NCBI GenBank assembly: GCA_036435485.1
Contig: JAZHRN010000137.1
Span: forward strand, 1,364,001 to 1,428,000
Length of the DNA: 64,000 nt
Source of the DNA: Saposhnikovia divaricata
Lineage: Eukaryota > Streptophyta > Magnoliopsida > Apiales > Apiaceae
Direction: 5' to 3'
Part shown: positions 45,742-59,449 of the stretch, in pieces
How the letters are laid out: each line of letters opens with the position of its first letter
Position numbering within the stretch: the first letter of the stretch is position 1
Notes under the pieces: generated by a model
Told to the model about the DNA's origin: nothing
The model's database searches: none
Seen by the model: the letters and a program-made list of their open reading frames with translations, nothing else
Made by a program: the position numbers and the translations under genes

Positions 45742-47718
45742 ATCTGTGCTCTCTGGTGAAGTCTCTGCTATAAATTTTCTGTGTTGACAAGTGACAAAAT
45801 TCGTTTGATACTTTTAGAGCCTATTTATGTGGGCTGAGGAGAATGGTTTTTAGTTGTTAGGTACGTCAGAAAATTTCAAGTAAGAAGAAATTTACTGCTT
45901 ACATTAATTAGGTTTTAATATTCTAAGTTAAGTTAAGTTAAGTGAAATTTACAGATAAATACATGATATCAATAACTAATTTCTATGTATGTAGATATTA
46001 TGCAGTGTTTGGTAATATTTGATGCTTTAATTTTTGATCCACTCCAGTTTTTTTTTTTTTTTTTTTTTTTTGTCGGGATTGGCTTACTCGTACATAAATT
46101 GTACCGAAATATAATAATCATATAAAAGGAATTTTTCCTTCAAGATGAATTATCATCTAACCCAAAAGGCATGCATGTTGCCTCCGGACACTTAAGACAA
46201 TAAAATCTTCAAGTCTGAAAGGAAATCCTACAAAACCAAGGCCTCGTTAAAATCCCACAAGAGCAAAATCCTATGAGAAAAAAGCTCAAGGGGAAAAAAA
46301 GTACCCTCCAAAAACAAAAATACATCGTTTTACAAATTGTTACTAAACACAGAACTAATTGTTACTTTTGTGAGTCCCCATTACCATCAGTTGTTGCCAT
46401 ATACTTGTTTTCTTTTTCTCTACCTCTTGGTTGCTCCATTACTTCCTCCGTCTAACCAAAAAGCACTTATGTTACCCCGGTCGCTTAGACAATAAAACTA
46501 TAATGTACGAAAAGAGAAGACCTTATACTTCACACCTGAAAGGACAAAACAAATTAAAACTCAACAACATTGGTAATAATAATAATAATAATAATAATAA
46601 AAACAACAATAGTAATAATAAAAGATCTTTAGAATAAAATCTAACAAAAAGAATAAATATTATATTAAAATAAAAAATAAATATCTAACCAAAGGGGACC
46701 CTTTGGTTAGATACAAATTTAAATAACCCAAAATAAATCAAATAAAATATTAAAATTAGTTTTCATAAAATTTACATTTAAAACTTTAATCACAAATTAT
46801 GTATAGATTAGAATACTAGAATCCTTAACATCCAACATAATACACATTAGTTAAAATAAATATAAATCAAAAGTGAAAGATATTAAAAGCTAGTAAATAT
46901 CAAGAACTACATGGGACTTGATCTCTTATAAATATAAGGAGTATGTAGGCAATTTGCAAGGTTAGACACACATATACACCTATAACACACGCTCTGAGTT
47001 GGTCTTTCTCGATTGAATAGGTCTTATTCAGTCACCATTGCTCGGAGTGCTTGCAAACTCGGTCCATATAATCATTACTTCTCCATTCGGATTAGGGTTC
47101 ATGAGACAATGGTTTTCGACTTGTAATTCGGTTTATTTAATCGATATTCTTGAATTTTCTTGATTTATTTTTATAATTCTCTCATTGAAGTATTGTACCA
47201 ATTTTCTTTCACAACATATATATTGAACATGTGTCTGTATGTATATATAAATACATACGATCGTGTATATATATATACTATGTGACATGTGATATGAATC
47301 CATAGATAGAAAATTAGAGGTGATGGAGGTTAAATAGTACATATTTAAGAGGTTGTTTAACCTGACATAATCATTACATATATATTATGTTAATCTGATA
47401 TTCCTTTTTCTCATTAAAATATTGCATATATGTTAAATTGGTAATGATTTGGATTTTTATGTAAAAAATTGTGAAACATCTAAAATGTGATTCTTGGGCC
47501 GAAAATAGATAGGGAAAATATCTAAATTACAATTACCATCAATTCGATATCATGTATTAAAGTTAGTAAAATCTTTATATTAATTAATTAGTAAAAAAAA
47601 TCTTTATAATTAATACTTTAGTGAGGTGTGTACGATACTTCTTTACAACAAAATAATTTACTTTAGATATGATCTTATGATAGCATTTCATTTTCGCCTG
47701 TTCCATAATTCGTTAAAG
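45742..47718. other. AT-rich intergenic DNA with simple repeats
   Basis: No gene is seen. A T-run lies at about 46049-46072. A (AAT)n run lies at about 46573-46600. Two imperfect 50-bp direct repeats (about 46158 and 46452, sharing cttagacaataaaa words) lie 294 bp apart. An LTR-like patch with ctcttataaatataagg occurs near 46921. Confidence 0.5.
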
Positions 47719-47912
47719 TAATGCTAGATATTCAAATTGGTATCTAAAAAATGCCCCCAAATGATGTGACATGGACGAATTAGTTGTATGAAGAATTTTA
47801 ATTGGTGAGATTGATAAGATCCTGACAGGTCCATTATAGTTATAACCAATTAGATGTGACATGTATAATTTGAAAAAAAAAATTGAAGTCCAATTGGGGA
47901 TACCTAGCATTA
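47719..47912. mobile_element. Short TIR MITE (194 bp)
   Basis: The ends are TAATGCTAGATA and, inverted, TACCTAGCATTA, with further pairing caaattgg/ccaattgg inside. It is non-coding. The superfamily is uncertain. Confidence 0.6.
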
Positions 47913-48539
47913 TTCATTTGTTAATTCGTCATTTTAGTTGTATACCGAATTCGTGTTATATAATTAATCAATTTTCCTAACATCAAAGGTTGTTGAAAGA
48001 TAACTTTAATTACTATTATGTCATATTTTTGGTATGTCTAATAATCTACCATATTTTTAATATTTATTAATTATTAATTTAGATTAATAATTATTGCTAA
48101 ATGCACAAGTTTTATCTTCTCTCTGAAATGAGGAAAGAATCAATCTTAATCAATTAATAACATAAAATATCTCAAAACAATATTCTTCAAATCAGGGAGA
48201 TATCACATCGCCAAGATTAAATCATATAAAATCAGTAATTACCCCATTAACGAAGTTTATCCTAAAGTTAAAGTCTCTCAACACAATTGCACATGCGTAG
48301 GCTTGATCCAATATAAATTGGTACGCAAGAATCTTGAAAAATGGGATCTAGGTAAATCGAGACACTGCCGAGTTCAACCCCTCTTTTTTCCATAAACCTT
48401 AATTCCCCATATTCATACACAAATTGTTCTATCATTCCAGCACCCCTCCGATTTCGTGTTGTTACGAAATTCCTCCAACAACAATTACAATTTATCATAT
48501 TTTTTACACTTCCTGAAAAGTTAATTTTATTTTATCTTT

Positions 48540-49014
48540 GGGAAATTCTCAATGGTACCACTGTACTTTTGGCTTTTTCCAGTGGTACCATTACGTTTTT
48601 GACTCCTCTTAACGGTACCCTTAACAAATTGACTTTCTAACAGAAATACCATTCTGTTAGAAAAACGTTATAGAAACGTTAATTAGGGTAAAAAGGACAT
48701 GGCACCACTAGTAAAAACCAAAAGTACGGTGGTACCACTGAGAATTTCCTTAAAATATATTTGAAGAATACTAGTTGGCCCCAAAGCTGTTGAAAAAATA
48801 TAAGAACAATCTTGGCCATGCGCTGCAGTATGCAACAAGAAAATAGGTTGAATATTGGCCCCAAACCCTACTTAACGTTTTTATAACGTTTTTCGCACAG
48901 AATGGTATTTCTGTTAAGAAGTCAATTTGTTAAGGGTATCATTTAGAGGAGTCAAAAAAGTAATGGTACCACTGGCAAAAGTCAAAAGTACAGTGGTACC
49001 ATTGAGAATTTCCC
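48540..49014. mobile_element. Mutator-type MITE with long inverted repeats (475 bp)
   Basis: Arms of about 150 bp (gggaaattctcaatggtacc inward from the left; the same inverted on the right) are flanked by an exact 9-bp duplication tttatcttt (48531-48539, 49015-49023). Long TIRs with 9-bp duplications are the Mutator signature. An additional partial right arm lies inside at about 48716-48751. Confidence 0.93.
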
Positions 49015-49137
49015 TTTATCTTTTTATGTTCACATAACGTATCATTTTTTATTATTACCTTCTTTAATTTGTCTCATTATGTGTAAATTATGAAAATGAA
49101 AATGTAAAATGGAATATAATGAGTACTAGCTTTGAAC

Positions 49138-49531
49138 TAGGCCTGTCAATGGATCGGGTTTGGACCGGATCAGCCTGAATCCATATCCAAATCCAAATCC
49201 ATTAATTTTTTTCGGATCAATATACAATTCAAATTAAAACATAAATTCAACTTTGAATGCAATACAATGATGACATATTCATCAAAAACATATTTTTTTT
49301 TTAAGTTATAGTACAAAATATTACAAAATGATTTTAGATCTTATATGGTTTCAAAATTATTTATTATTTGTATAATTATAATTATATTATTAATATATAA
49401 TAAAATATTTAATAATATTATCATATTTATTCAGATCGGGTTCTTAACAGATCGGATCATGTAATATTCATATCCGTATTAAATGGATCGGATTTTTTTC
49501 GGATCGGAGCTCGGAGCCATTGACAGGCCTA
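49138..49531. mobile_element. hAT-type MITE (394 bp)
   Basis: The ends are TAGGCCTGTCAATGG and its inverse CCATTGACAGGCCTA. The exact 8-bp duplication ctttgaac is at 49130-49137 and 49532-49539. The interior is AT-rich and repeats ggatcgg words. It is non-coding. Confidence 0.93.
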
Positions 49532-49539
49532 CTTTGAAC

Positions 49540-50497
49540 TTTCTAAATCGATTATCATGAAAAGAATTTTAATTAATAGATGAGCTGAATACGATGGCCA
49601 TTGCGATTATCGGGAATTTGTGTAATAAAAACAATATTAAGCAAGAATTTGGATACATAGCACGTTTGTTAAAGTCATAGTTCTAAAAATCGGAAATCGG
49701 TTCAATTCGATTTAATTTTAGAAAAATGAGTACTTGGAAATTGGGAGAGTATTAAGAATGAATACTGAGATAAGTAATCTGATATTATTTTCATAATTTA
49801 TGTTCAATATATCAAATTCACATATCATAATTTAGTTAACCAATCTTTGAAATTATAAATTTTTTGTTATTAACTAATAATCTAATATAAATACAAAAAC
49901 TATACATAATTATATTTTTAACAACGTACTAACAAGAATAATGTTCGATCCACTTAGTTAATAATTTTATCAATATAACTAAAAATAAGGTATGACGATA
50001 AAATACATGCATTTCTAATAATTAAAAATGGAATAATTCAAAAACGGATTTAATTTTGAGTACTATTTGACCGAATATTTGATCAAATTATGTAAAAATC
50101 GGATTTTAATCTGAATCGATACGACTTCAATCGGCACGACTTGAATCGGATTATGCCATAGAAACGAGTACTCGGACCCGGACCGAGTACTCGGCCTTAG
50201 AAACCATTCATTTGTTGTCAGTTAATTATGTGCTTCAGCAAAATATGTAGAGTTATTGGAAGAAATTCAAATCAACTCAGTGTAATTGTTTTATCAAATT
50301 TTAAGAAGAATAAATTTTCAAATACATATTTTTTTTTTGTCACAGAAAGAAAATTTCATTAATACATCAAATCATTCGACAGTACATCAATAAACTCCGA
50401 ATGGATATTATCCATTCTCCAAACACGATCAGAAATAACACAAGTATATCTCGCCAAATAATGAGCCATCCTGAAAGACACCATATAATTTTAACAC
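49540..50497. other. AT-rich intergenic DNA
   Basis: No gene is seen. Repeated gaatcgg/cggatt words at 49690-50200 look like remnants of a repeat. A T-run lies at about 50330-50339. Confidence 0.4.
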
Positions 50498-50953
50498 TTA
50501 AACGCTGCCACAATTGTCTTCTGGAACACAATCTTGCCATTTCATCACTAGGGTCCATTCCATGTTACGACTGTCGAGATTAAATTTATAGAAATACATA
50601 CCATCCTCTCTACCTTCGTAAGAATATGTATTCATGCCTTGAGCTATTTGGCCGTAAATATGTTTATCGAATACCTTAAACGCTGCCTTTTTCTGACCCC
50701 AATAAAAGTGACAAACGAATAAGGTAGTTCCCCATAAATTCATATGGAAACCGAAAGCGTACAATTGATTTAAATCCAGATTGTGATACCCTAAATCATC
50801 GTCCGCCGATTGACATTGAACCACCAAGGGATGTCCGTTTCCGGGCACAATATGGTTGCCTATAGCAACATGTTGTTTCGAAAAACATGTTTGAAAGAGA
50901 TGAGAAATTATAAGAATGTGAATGAACAAAGAAGCCCAGAAGCTGGAGGTCAT
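50498..50953 (-). CDS. S-protein homologue 3 (S1 family, 151 aa, two-cysteine core plus C-terminal cysteines)
   Basis: A single exon. A signal peptide (about 1-25, ending TCFSK) is followed by CQSADDDLGYHNL, FVCHFYW and a strand YSYEGREDGMYFY. As in S-protein homologue 2, the third and fourth core cysteines are missing. Instead the protein has an extended tail with two cysteines (DCVPEDNC). The first in-frame ATG fits the signal peptide. A run of tatatatata on the minus strand about 50 bp upstream (near 51004-51013) is a likely TATA box. It is secreted; its receptor and role are not known. Confidence 0.9.
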   Translation of the reverse strand: MTSSFWASLFIHILIISHLFQTCFSKQHVAIGNHIVPGNGHPLVVQCQSADDDLGYHNLDLNQLYAFGFHMNLWGTTLFVCHFYWGQKKAAFKVFDKHIYGQIAQGMNTYSYEGREDGMYFYKFNLDSRNMEWTLVMKWQDCVPEDNCGSV

Positions 50954-51338
50954 TTTTCTGATTGGTTTTGTTGCTTATAGTCATTTACTTGCATGTACTA
51001 GGATATATATATAGTGCTAGTTGCTACTAACTGTTTGTAATCACAAATCTGCTATGTTTAAAGAGAGGATTGTGTTGTTCTTTTTTCCTCCTATATTTAC
51101 TGCATTTTACTTGTTTGGAATTTGTGTGAAATTTATCCAGTATATCTGATTTGCATTTGAAAATGAGAAAAATAAACCTGAGTATCTTAGATAACTTTTT
51201 TCGAATATTGAATGTAATCATTGTATTTAAATACATTCAATCTTTTGATACGTATAATTTTTTTAAATATTATTTTAATACATGAGATCTTTTATGCTAT
51301 GAAGTAAATTCATTCAATATCTCATTGAACTTATCTGA

Positions 51339-51740
51339 AATGGTAAGAATTTACCCATTATGGGTGGGCTGGCTCACCGAACAAATATTCAATTATAAAA
51401 CTATAAATCTAATTGTTCAAAAAAAGAAATGCATGTCATGTTCCTATTTTTGTAAAAATATCCATTATATTTTAGTGGTTTTAAGAAAGATCTTTAAATA
51501 ATTTATGATATCTCATTGAACTTATCTCATTGAACTTATCTGAAATGCATGTCAATTTATGATATGGAACAGATAGCCCAAATGGTAAGAATTTATCCAT
51601 TGTGGGTGGGCTGGCTCACCGAACAAATATTCAATTATAAAACTATAAATCTAATTGTTCAAAAAAAGAAATGCATTTCATGTTCCTATTTTTTGTAAGA
51701 ATATCCATTATATTTTGGTGGTTTTAAGAAAGATCTTTAA
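51339..51740. repeat. Direct duplication of about 160 bp, period 242 bp
   Basis: 51339-51498 and 51581-51740 are near identical and share the words gggtgggctggctcaccg. It lies some 390 bp upstream of S-protein homologue 3 on its promoter side. Confidence 0.85.
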
Positions 51741-51892
51741 AAAATTTCAAAACCGTGGTGAATTCAATGAAATACTTATACTAAAATTTCATAAAATTTG
51801 ATATTTAATTGACTTTAAATGATTTTGGCCATTTTAAGGTATTCAATTTTACATTTTTAACTAATAAAGATTGGTTGAGATTTATAGTGACG

Positions 51893-53836
51893 ATAGCTTA
51901 AAACCCGTACGATGCACGGATTTTTTTAATAGAGAAAAATGATTTTGAGATTGATCTTAGGAAACTTTTTCTGAGATATTTGAAAAATACATTATCAATT
52001 TGATTGGGCCCGCAAGGCTAATTAAAAAATTCTGATTTTACAAAAATACTCATCCCATGTTTACATAAAAATCCCATATATCTCAGGAAACTTATCTGAG
52101 ATAGATCTTAGGCTCCCTAATTTCTTTTTAATATTAAATATTTTTTTCATTAATTTGAATTATTTTTCTAAAACATGAATTTTAGATGTTTAGATTTTTA
52201 AATGAGATGATTTGATAATAATTACATAAATGTTATCCGTGATATTTCTAGAAAAACAGGGATTTTAGTTAGATAATACATGGGTTTTAGTTGAAAAAGG
52301 TAATCGGTTAATTATTAGTATAAAATTATTATTTTATTTTATTAAATAGAATGCCCGTGATATAATTGGAAAAAGAGAGATCTTAGTTAAAGAAAATTAA
52401 AAAGGTAACATGTTTTAGGTGAAAAGGGTAATTAATTAGTTTATACTGATTATAATTTAATTATGTTATTGTATTAAATAAAATTGCTTGTAATGTTTTT
52501 AGAAAATGAGAAATTAAAGTAGCCCGTGATATTTCTAGAAAAAGAGGGATTTTAGTTAGAAAATATAGAAAAAATAATATGTTTTAGCTAAAAAAGATTA
52601 ATGATTAATTATTAATATTATAATATTATTTTATTAAATTAAATAAAACCACCCATGATATAATTAGAAACACAGAGATTTCGTGATAAAAAAAAAAATT
52701 TTAGTTAGAGAAAATAGAAAAAAGGTAACGTGAAAATTAAAAAGGTGACATGTTTTAGGTGAAAAAGATAATTGATTAGTTCATAGTAATTATAATTTAA
52801 TTATCTTATTTTACTAAAAAAAATTGCTCGTAGTATTTTTATAAAATGAGAAATTAATGTTGCCAATAATATTTCTAGAAAAAAAGGAAATTTAATTAGA
52901 AAAGATGCAAAAAATGTTACGTTTTAGCTGAAAAAATAATCAGTTATTTTTTAATATTATAATATTATTATTTTATTTTATTAAATAGAATCGCCCGTGA
53001 TATAATTGGAAAAAGAGAGATTTTAGTTCGAAAAGAGAAAAGGTAATGTGTTTTGACTGAAAAAGGTAATTGCCCATGATATAATTGGAAAGAAAGTGAT
53101 TTTAGTTAGAGAAAAGGTAAGTCTTTAGTTTGTAAAATAAATAAAAAAAAAAAGGAAATTTATTAGAAATGATGGAAAAAATGATACGTTCTAGCTGAAA
53201 AGTTAATCAGTTAATTATTAATATTCTAATATAGTTATTTTAATTTTATTAAATAAAACCGCCCGTGATATAATTGGAAAGAGAGAGAGATTTTAGTTAG
53301 AGAAAAGAGAAAAAAAGGTAATGTGTTTTGGTTGAAAAAGGTAATTGACCGTGATATAATTGGAAAAAAAGAGATTTTAGTTAGAGAAAAGAGAAAATGT
53401 AACGTGTTTTGGCTGGAAAAGGTAATTAATTATTTAATAGTAATTATAATATAATTATGTTATCTTATTTTCTTAATATTTTTAAAAAGAAGAAATTTTA
53501 GTTAGACAAAATATAAAAGATATTGTACTTCACTTGAAAAAAGAAATTATTTAGTTTTGAAAAATTGAAAAGGTAATATATTTAACCTGAAAAAAATTGA
53601 TTGGCAAAGGAGAAATTTTAGTTGGATAAAATATAAAAGATATTGTATTTTGCTTGAAAGGGGAAATTATTTAGTTATTGAAATATAGAATAGATAATAT
53701 GTTTAATTTGAAAAAGGAAATTGATTAGTTAGTAGGATGAATTTTATTTGTAATTAAGTAAGGGTAAATTAGTAAAAGCAACAGGTACCGTACCGACCAA
53801 CCAAACTTTTAATGTTTCGGCTTTTATATAATAGTA
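51893..53836 (-). mobile_element. Degenerate Helitron
   Basis: On the minus strand it ends with the hairpin CCGTGCATCGTACGG followed by a mutated CTRR (CTAT). Its 5' end at 53836 reads ATACTATTATATAAAAGCC, similar to the Helitron at 43198-44178 but lacking the first TC. The interior is AT-rich with many copies of ttttagtt-like words. Confidence 0.65.
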
Positions 53837-54197
53837 TTAGCATAAAACCCGTGCGATGCACGGATTTTCTTTAATATTATATGATTTTTTAAATAATTTC
53901 AATTAATTTTTTAAGATATGAATTTGTAAGTTAAATTTTTAAATGATATTATTTGATAATATATATGTATATTGGCCGTAATATTTCTAAAAAATAAAAA
54001 ATTTTAGTTATAAGATGCAATAAATGATACTTTTTAGCTAAAAAAGGTAATCAATTAATTATTAATTATTATTGTATTATTTTATTGAATACAATTAAAC
54101 GTGATACTATTTGAAAAGAAAAGTTTTAATAAGAGAAAAAAATATAAAAGTTAATGTATTTTAGCTGAAAATGTAATTGGTTAGTTATTAGTAATTA
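53837..54197 (-). mobile_element. Helitron 3' part, abutting the previous one
   Basis: The minus-strand 3' end is CCCGTGCGATGCACGG-type hairpin, then TTTTATG and CTAA. It starts exactly where the previous Helitron ends, giving a head-to-tail junction. Its own 5' end is missing or lies past the next copy. Confidence 0.6.
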
Positions 54198-55262
54198 CTA
54201 ACTTATAACTCGTGCGATACACGGGTTTTTTTTATATGTAACAAGTTTATTTTATGTTTCAATTATATTTTTATATAATTATTATTTTTAATAATTATTT
54301 TAAATTAAATTTAAATAATATATAAAAATTTAATTAATGATATACATGATTTAAAACTTATATTTTGAAATTTTACATTAAATACGCCATTGACGTTGAA
54401 TTTTGAATATTTTGTAAAGTAACTTAATCATATAAAATATTTTATCATCAGATCTAACGGTTCTGATTTTTTTGTTAAAAATCTAACGATAATTATTCGT
54501 TGTATACAGATTTCTATTATATATTTTTATTAGCGATTGAAAGATATGGTGTGATATTTTTGGGTATATATTAATAATTGCAAGATTATGTTTTAAATTA
54601 AAAGGTAACATGTTTTAATTAGAAAAGAAATATAAATGATTGGAAGATTATGATTGCAAAATTATGTTTTAAATTAAAAGGTAACATGTTTTAATGAGAA
54701 AAAAATATTAATGATTGGAAGATACGATATTTTAGGTGTGTATAAAGGGTAATATGTTCAATTAAAAGTAAACGTCTTTTAAATTGATTGAAAGATACGA
54801 TATTTTAGGTATTTATTAAATTTTATTTTATATTACAATTATGTTTTTATATAATTATCATTTTAATATTATTTTAATTTTAATTTAATATAATTTAATA
54901 TACTCATATTTACGAATTATACTAATGTTTCCTTATTATAAATAACGTATAAGGATTTTAATATATTTTATTATAATTGAAATATGGTGAGATGTTTTTG
55001 AGTATATATTAATGATTGTAAGATTAGTTTTAAATAAAAAAGGTAATGTATATTAATTAGAAAGGAAATATTAATGATTTAAAGATATGGTACAATTGAT
55101 GTTTTTATAAAAGGTAATATCTTCAACTAAAAGTAAATGTGAACATGACAATGGCTAATTATAATTAATTATATTATGCCATTATTTATTTTAATAACTA
55201 GGATAAACAAATCTAAAACCAAACCGACAGACTTTAAATTTTTCGGCTTTAATAGATTGATC
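54198..55262 (-). mobile_element. Degenerate Helitron related to 43198-44178
   Basis: A hairpin near 54211-54227 (ctcgtgcgatacacggg on plus) lies beside a mutated terminal CTRR. The interior shares phrases such as gtgatatttttgggtatatatta with the Helitron at 43198-44178. The 5' end near 55262 is eroded. Confidence 0.55.
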
Positions 55263-55732
55263 GGTATGTAGGCAATCAATATATATATATATGTAGAGAT
55301 TTTCGAATCTAAAAGTTACTCTCATTTTCACATTAGATGTATCATGTATATATAACGATTCTTGGGTTATTGAGTTTGATAAACAAATTTTGATTGTGTA
55401 ATTTTTTTAAAAAAGAATGATGCATAGTATGGGTTAGAGATATAACTGAATAAGAAAGATGGATTTATCAATCTTTAGTGATAGATTCCATCAGGTTCTA
55501 AGTTGGAACAGAATGAGATTAAGAATAAACAATTTAATTTGTTTTTTTTGGTATTTTCATAATTACGATGTAATGACAAACGGGATGCCACTTATAAGAT
55601 CGTCTCAATTTTTTTTTTTAATTTTTTAAAATTTTAAATACTAATAAATAAATAATATCCTTTAACATATTATATGTAGAATATGTATTTGAATTTATAA
55701 AGGAGAAGTGCTTGAATTTATAGAAAATACAT

Positions 55733-55738
<6 letters not shown>
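55263..55738. other. AT-rich DNA, nothing identified
   Basis: Poly-T and AT-rich stretches only. No gene or clear repeat boundary is seen. Confidence 0.4.

Positions 55739-55806
<68 letters not shown>
55739..55806. repeat. (AT)n microsatellite, left of TIR element A
   Basis: About 33 uninterrupted AT units. Confidence 0.95.
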
Positions 55807-56812
<1,006 letters not shown>

Positions 56813-56849
<37 letters not shown>

Positions 56850-57022
56850 GAGAATATATATATAAAGGAGGATATATATATTTATATATATAAAGGAGGA
56901 TATATATATTTATATATATATATAAATATATATATAAAGGAGGATATATATATAAAGGAGAATATATATATATAAAGGAGGATATATATTTATATATATA
57001 TATATATATATATAAAGGAGGA
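56813..57022. repeat. Compound (AT)n with AAAGGAGGATATATATA units
   Basis: About eight copies of aaaggaggata or aaaggagaata are interspersed with AT runs, a local minisatellite grown from the microsatellite edge. Confidence 0.88.
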
Positions 57023-58136
57023 TACGCGGGAGCTTATTTGGCGCTCTAAGATCGTCTCAATCTAATTTTCTAATTTTTTAGAATTTTAAATTTTAAAATA
57101 TTAATAATAAATATTTCCAACATATTTAAAGTTTTATTATAAGTATAATAGGTATTGGAATTTATAGAGGTGGATAGATCGAATTTATAGGAAAGACATA
57201 TAATTAAATGTTCTATTAAAAGTAAAATAGGTGTTTGTAAGACATAAATTAAAAAGTTAATGAAAGTGAAATAAGTGTTCGAATTAATAGAGTAGAAGAG
57301 TTCTAGTTTATAGAAAAAAGTTATATAATTAAAAGGTTTATTAGAAGTAGAATATGGATTTAAATTTATAAACGAGAATAGTTCGAATTTTTAAGTAAGA
57401 CATATATGTGCTGTTTTGGCTCACCTTAAAATAAGTCCTTCTGGTAAAAATTTCATATTTTGTAATTTTTTTTATGCGTGTATTTAATGTATGTTTGAGA
57501 TTCCATAAGTTGCAAAAAAAAAAAAAATCTTTTTTCAGAAAAAAGCTAGGAATCTTAGCTTCTTTCTTGAAATAAATCAACTTTTCTAGAAATACATTCC
57601 CCCAAAAACCCCCCATAATTTAAATTTTTTATTAGAAGTAGTATAGATGTTTGAACTTATAAAAGAGAAAAGTTAGAATTTGTAAGGAATACATATAATT
57701 AAAAGTTCTATTTGAAAGAAGAATACATGTTTGTAAGACATGTAATTAAAAATTCTATTGAAAGTAAAATATGTATTCAAATTTATAGAGGAGAAAGTTC
57801 AAATTCATAAAAAAGACATATAATTAAAAGTACTATTGGAAATGGAATACGTGTATGAATATGTAGAGTAGAAGAGTTCGAATTTATAGAGAAAATATTT
57901 AATCAAAAGTTATTGGGTATTATTTTGATATGTCCCAAATTAAAAAGTCAATTAAAGATATATCTTTCTTTATATAACATTTATAAATATGTCCTAGGAT
58001 TAAATTTTACTCATATATAACTCATATACATATAAATATAGATATGTAATATATTTATTATGACCATAATATCCACACTATATATATTTATAAATTCTCC
58101 GGCCCCGCATGGGCACTCTTGAATCACTTCTATTAC
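57023..58136. other. AT-rich DNA with recurring agaagagtt-cgaatttat words
   Basis: Phrases such as gaatttatag and agacatataattaaaag recur with variations here and again at 58855-58990, suggesting an old dispersed or tandem repeat. No gene is seen. Confidence 0.4.
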
Positions 58137-58297
58137 CTAATGAAATCAGCTCTCTCCTCTATAGAAGAATCTGGCTTTGGTTTTTTAAAATTGTCCGGGA
58201 TGGAACCTTCATATAAGTTCAAAGTTGTATTTCCCCCCAACGCCTCCAAAGCATCAACTTCCTCATTCGTCCATTCATCCAGATGTATCGATATAAC
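58137..58297 (-). pseudogene. Isolated ArfGAP exon (AGD11/12/13-like)
   Basis: On the minus strand 161 bp are open between an acceptor (TGGCAG|GTTATATCG) and a donor (CATTAG|GTAATAG). They read V-I-S-I-H-L-D-E-W-T-N-E-E-V-D-A-L, then GGNTTLNLYEGSIPDN and KPKPDSSIEERADFI. This is the second half of a plant Arf GTPase-activating domain, just after the zinc finger. One residue appears deleted compared with the usual spacing (LNLYE). No zinc-finger exon or C2-domain exon is visible on either side, so I call it a gene fragment, perhaps captured by a transposon. Splice signals remain intact. Confidence 0.8.
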
Positions 58298-59401
58298 CTG
58301 CCACATAAACATGGTAAGGTAAAGTTATGTCACTATACCATACTATTTTACAAAGGAGAAGCGTGTAAGCCAAAATTCATCCAAAAACATTTACAATTTG
58401 TCAAGGATGACAAAGTACGTGGCTAATAGTAATGCATCCTGGTTCAAAGTATAGATTCATATCGATAGTTTTTCATATTTTTATTCTGTGTAGTATGAGT
58501 AGATACTATTATATACTGAATTAATCCAATCATAATACAGGAAGAACTATTATATACTCTGTATAAAAAAGACAATATTATAAATAATCAATATCCACGT
58601 AGCTGTTGTTGGTGAAATTTGGTGGGCAAGTATGTGAGGGTAGGTGATGTTGTTGGAATTGTTTGGAGAGGACAAAAAAGTCTTTTAATATTGTATAGTT
58701 AGTAAGTTAATCATGATTGCAATTAAAAAAGGGATATATTAGAGAAATGAGATATATTTATAATTACACATAAACATGGGACACAATTATAACTGTACTT
58801 TTAAAATGGGACATATTAGAAAAAAATCCAAAGTTATATTGGAAGTATAATATGAAAGCAAATTCTATTGAATGTAGAATACTAGGTATTTGTAAGACAT
58901 ATAATTAAAAGTTCAGTTGGAAGTAAAATAGGTGTTCAAACTTATAAAGTAGAAGAGTTTAACTTTAAGAGAAAACATATAATTAAAATTTTTATTGGAA
59001 ATAGAATACGAATGTCATGAGGTGGCAATCTTTTAATTTTAATTATCTTATCTTTTAAAATCCTTTGTTTTAGTTTTTTCATACAAGTTAATTTACTTGC
59101 ATTAAAAAAAATATATCCGTAAATTCATGGGAATAATCTTCATATTTATATATATATAAAAAAAAAGAATTGAGATTATCATAATACAAGGACATTTTCA
59201 TGCGAGAACTATAAATTTTCTATTTTGGTATGCATTCTAATTTATAGAAAAATGTAAATTTGAAAGTCAAACAAATTTATAGGAAATGAGAAATTTTGTA
59301 GTGTAGACATATAACTAAAATTTATCTTAACATATTCAAGTTAGAAAAGGAAATCAAATTCATAAAAATTGATATCAATATCTTTTTTATATTAATATAT
59401 C

Positions 59402-59449
<48 letters not shown>

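Noticed and set aside
58119..58322. Plus-strand 67-codon frame
   Set aside because: It is the complement of the ArfGAP exon, which has homology and splice sites on the minus strand.
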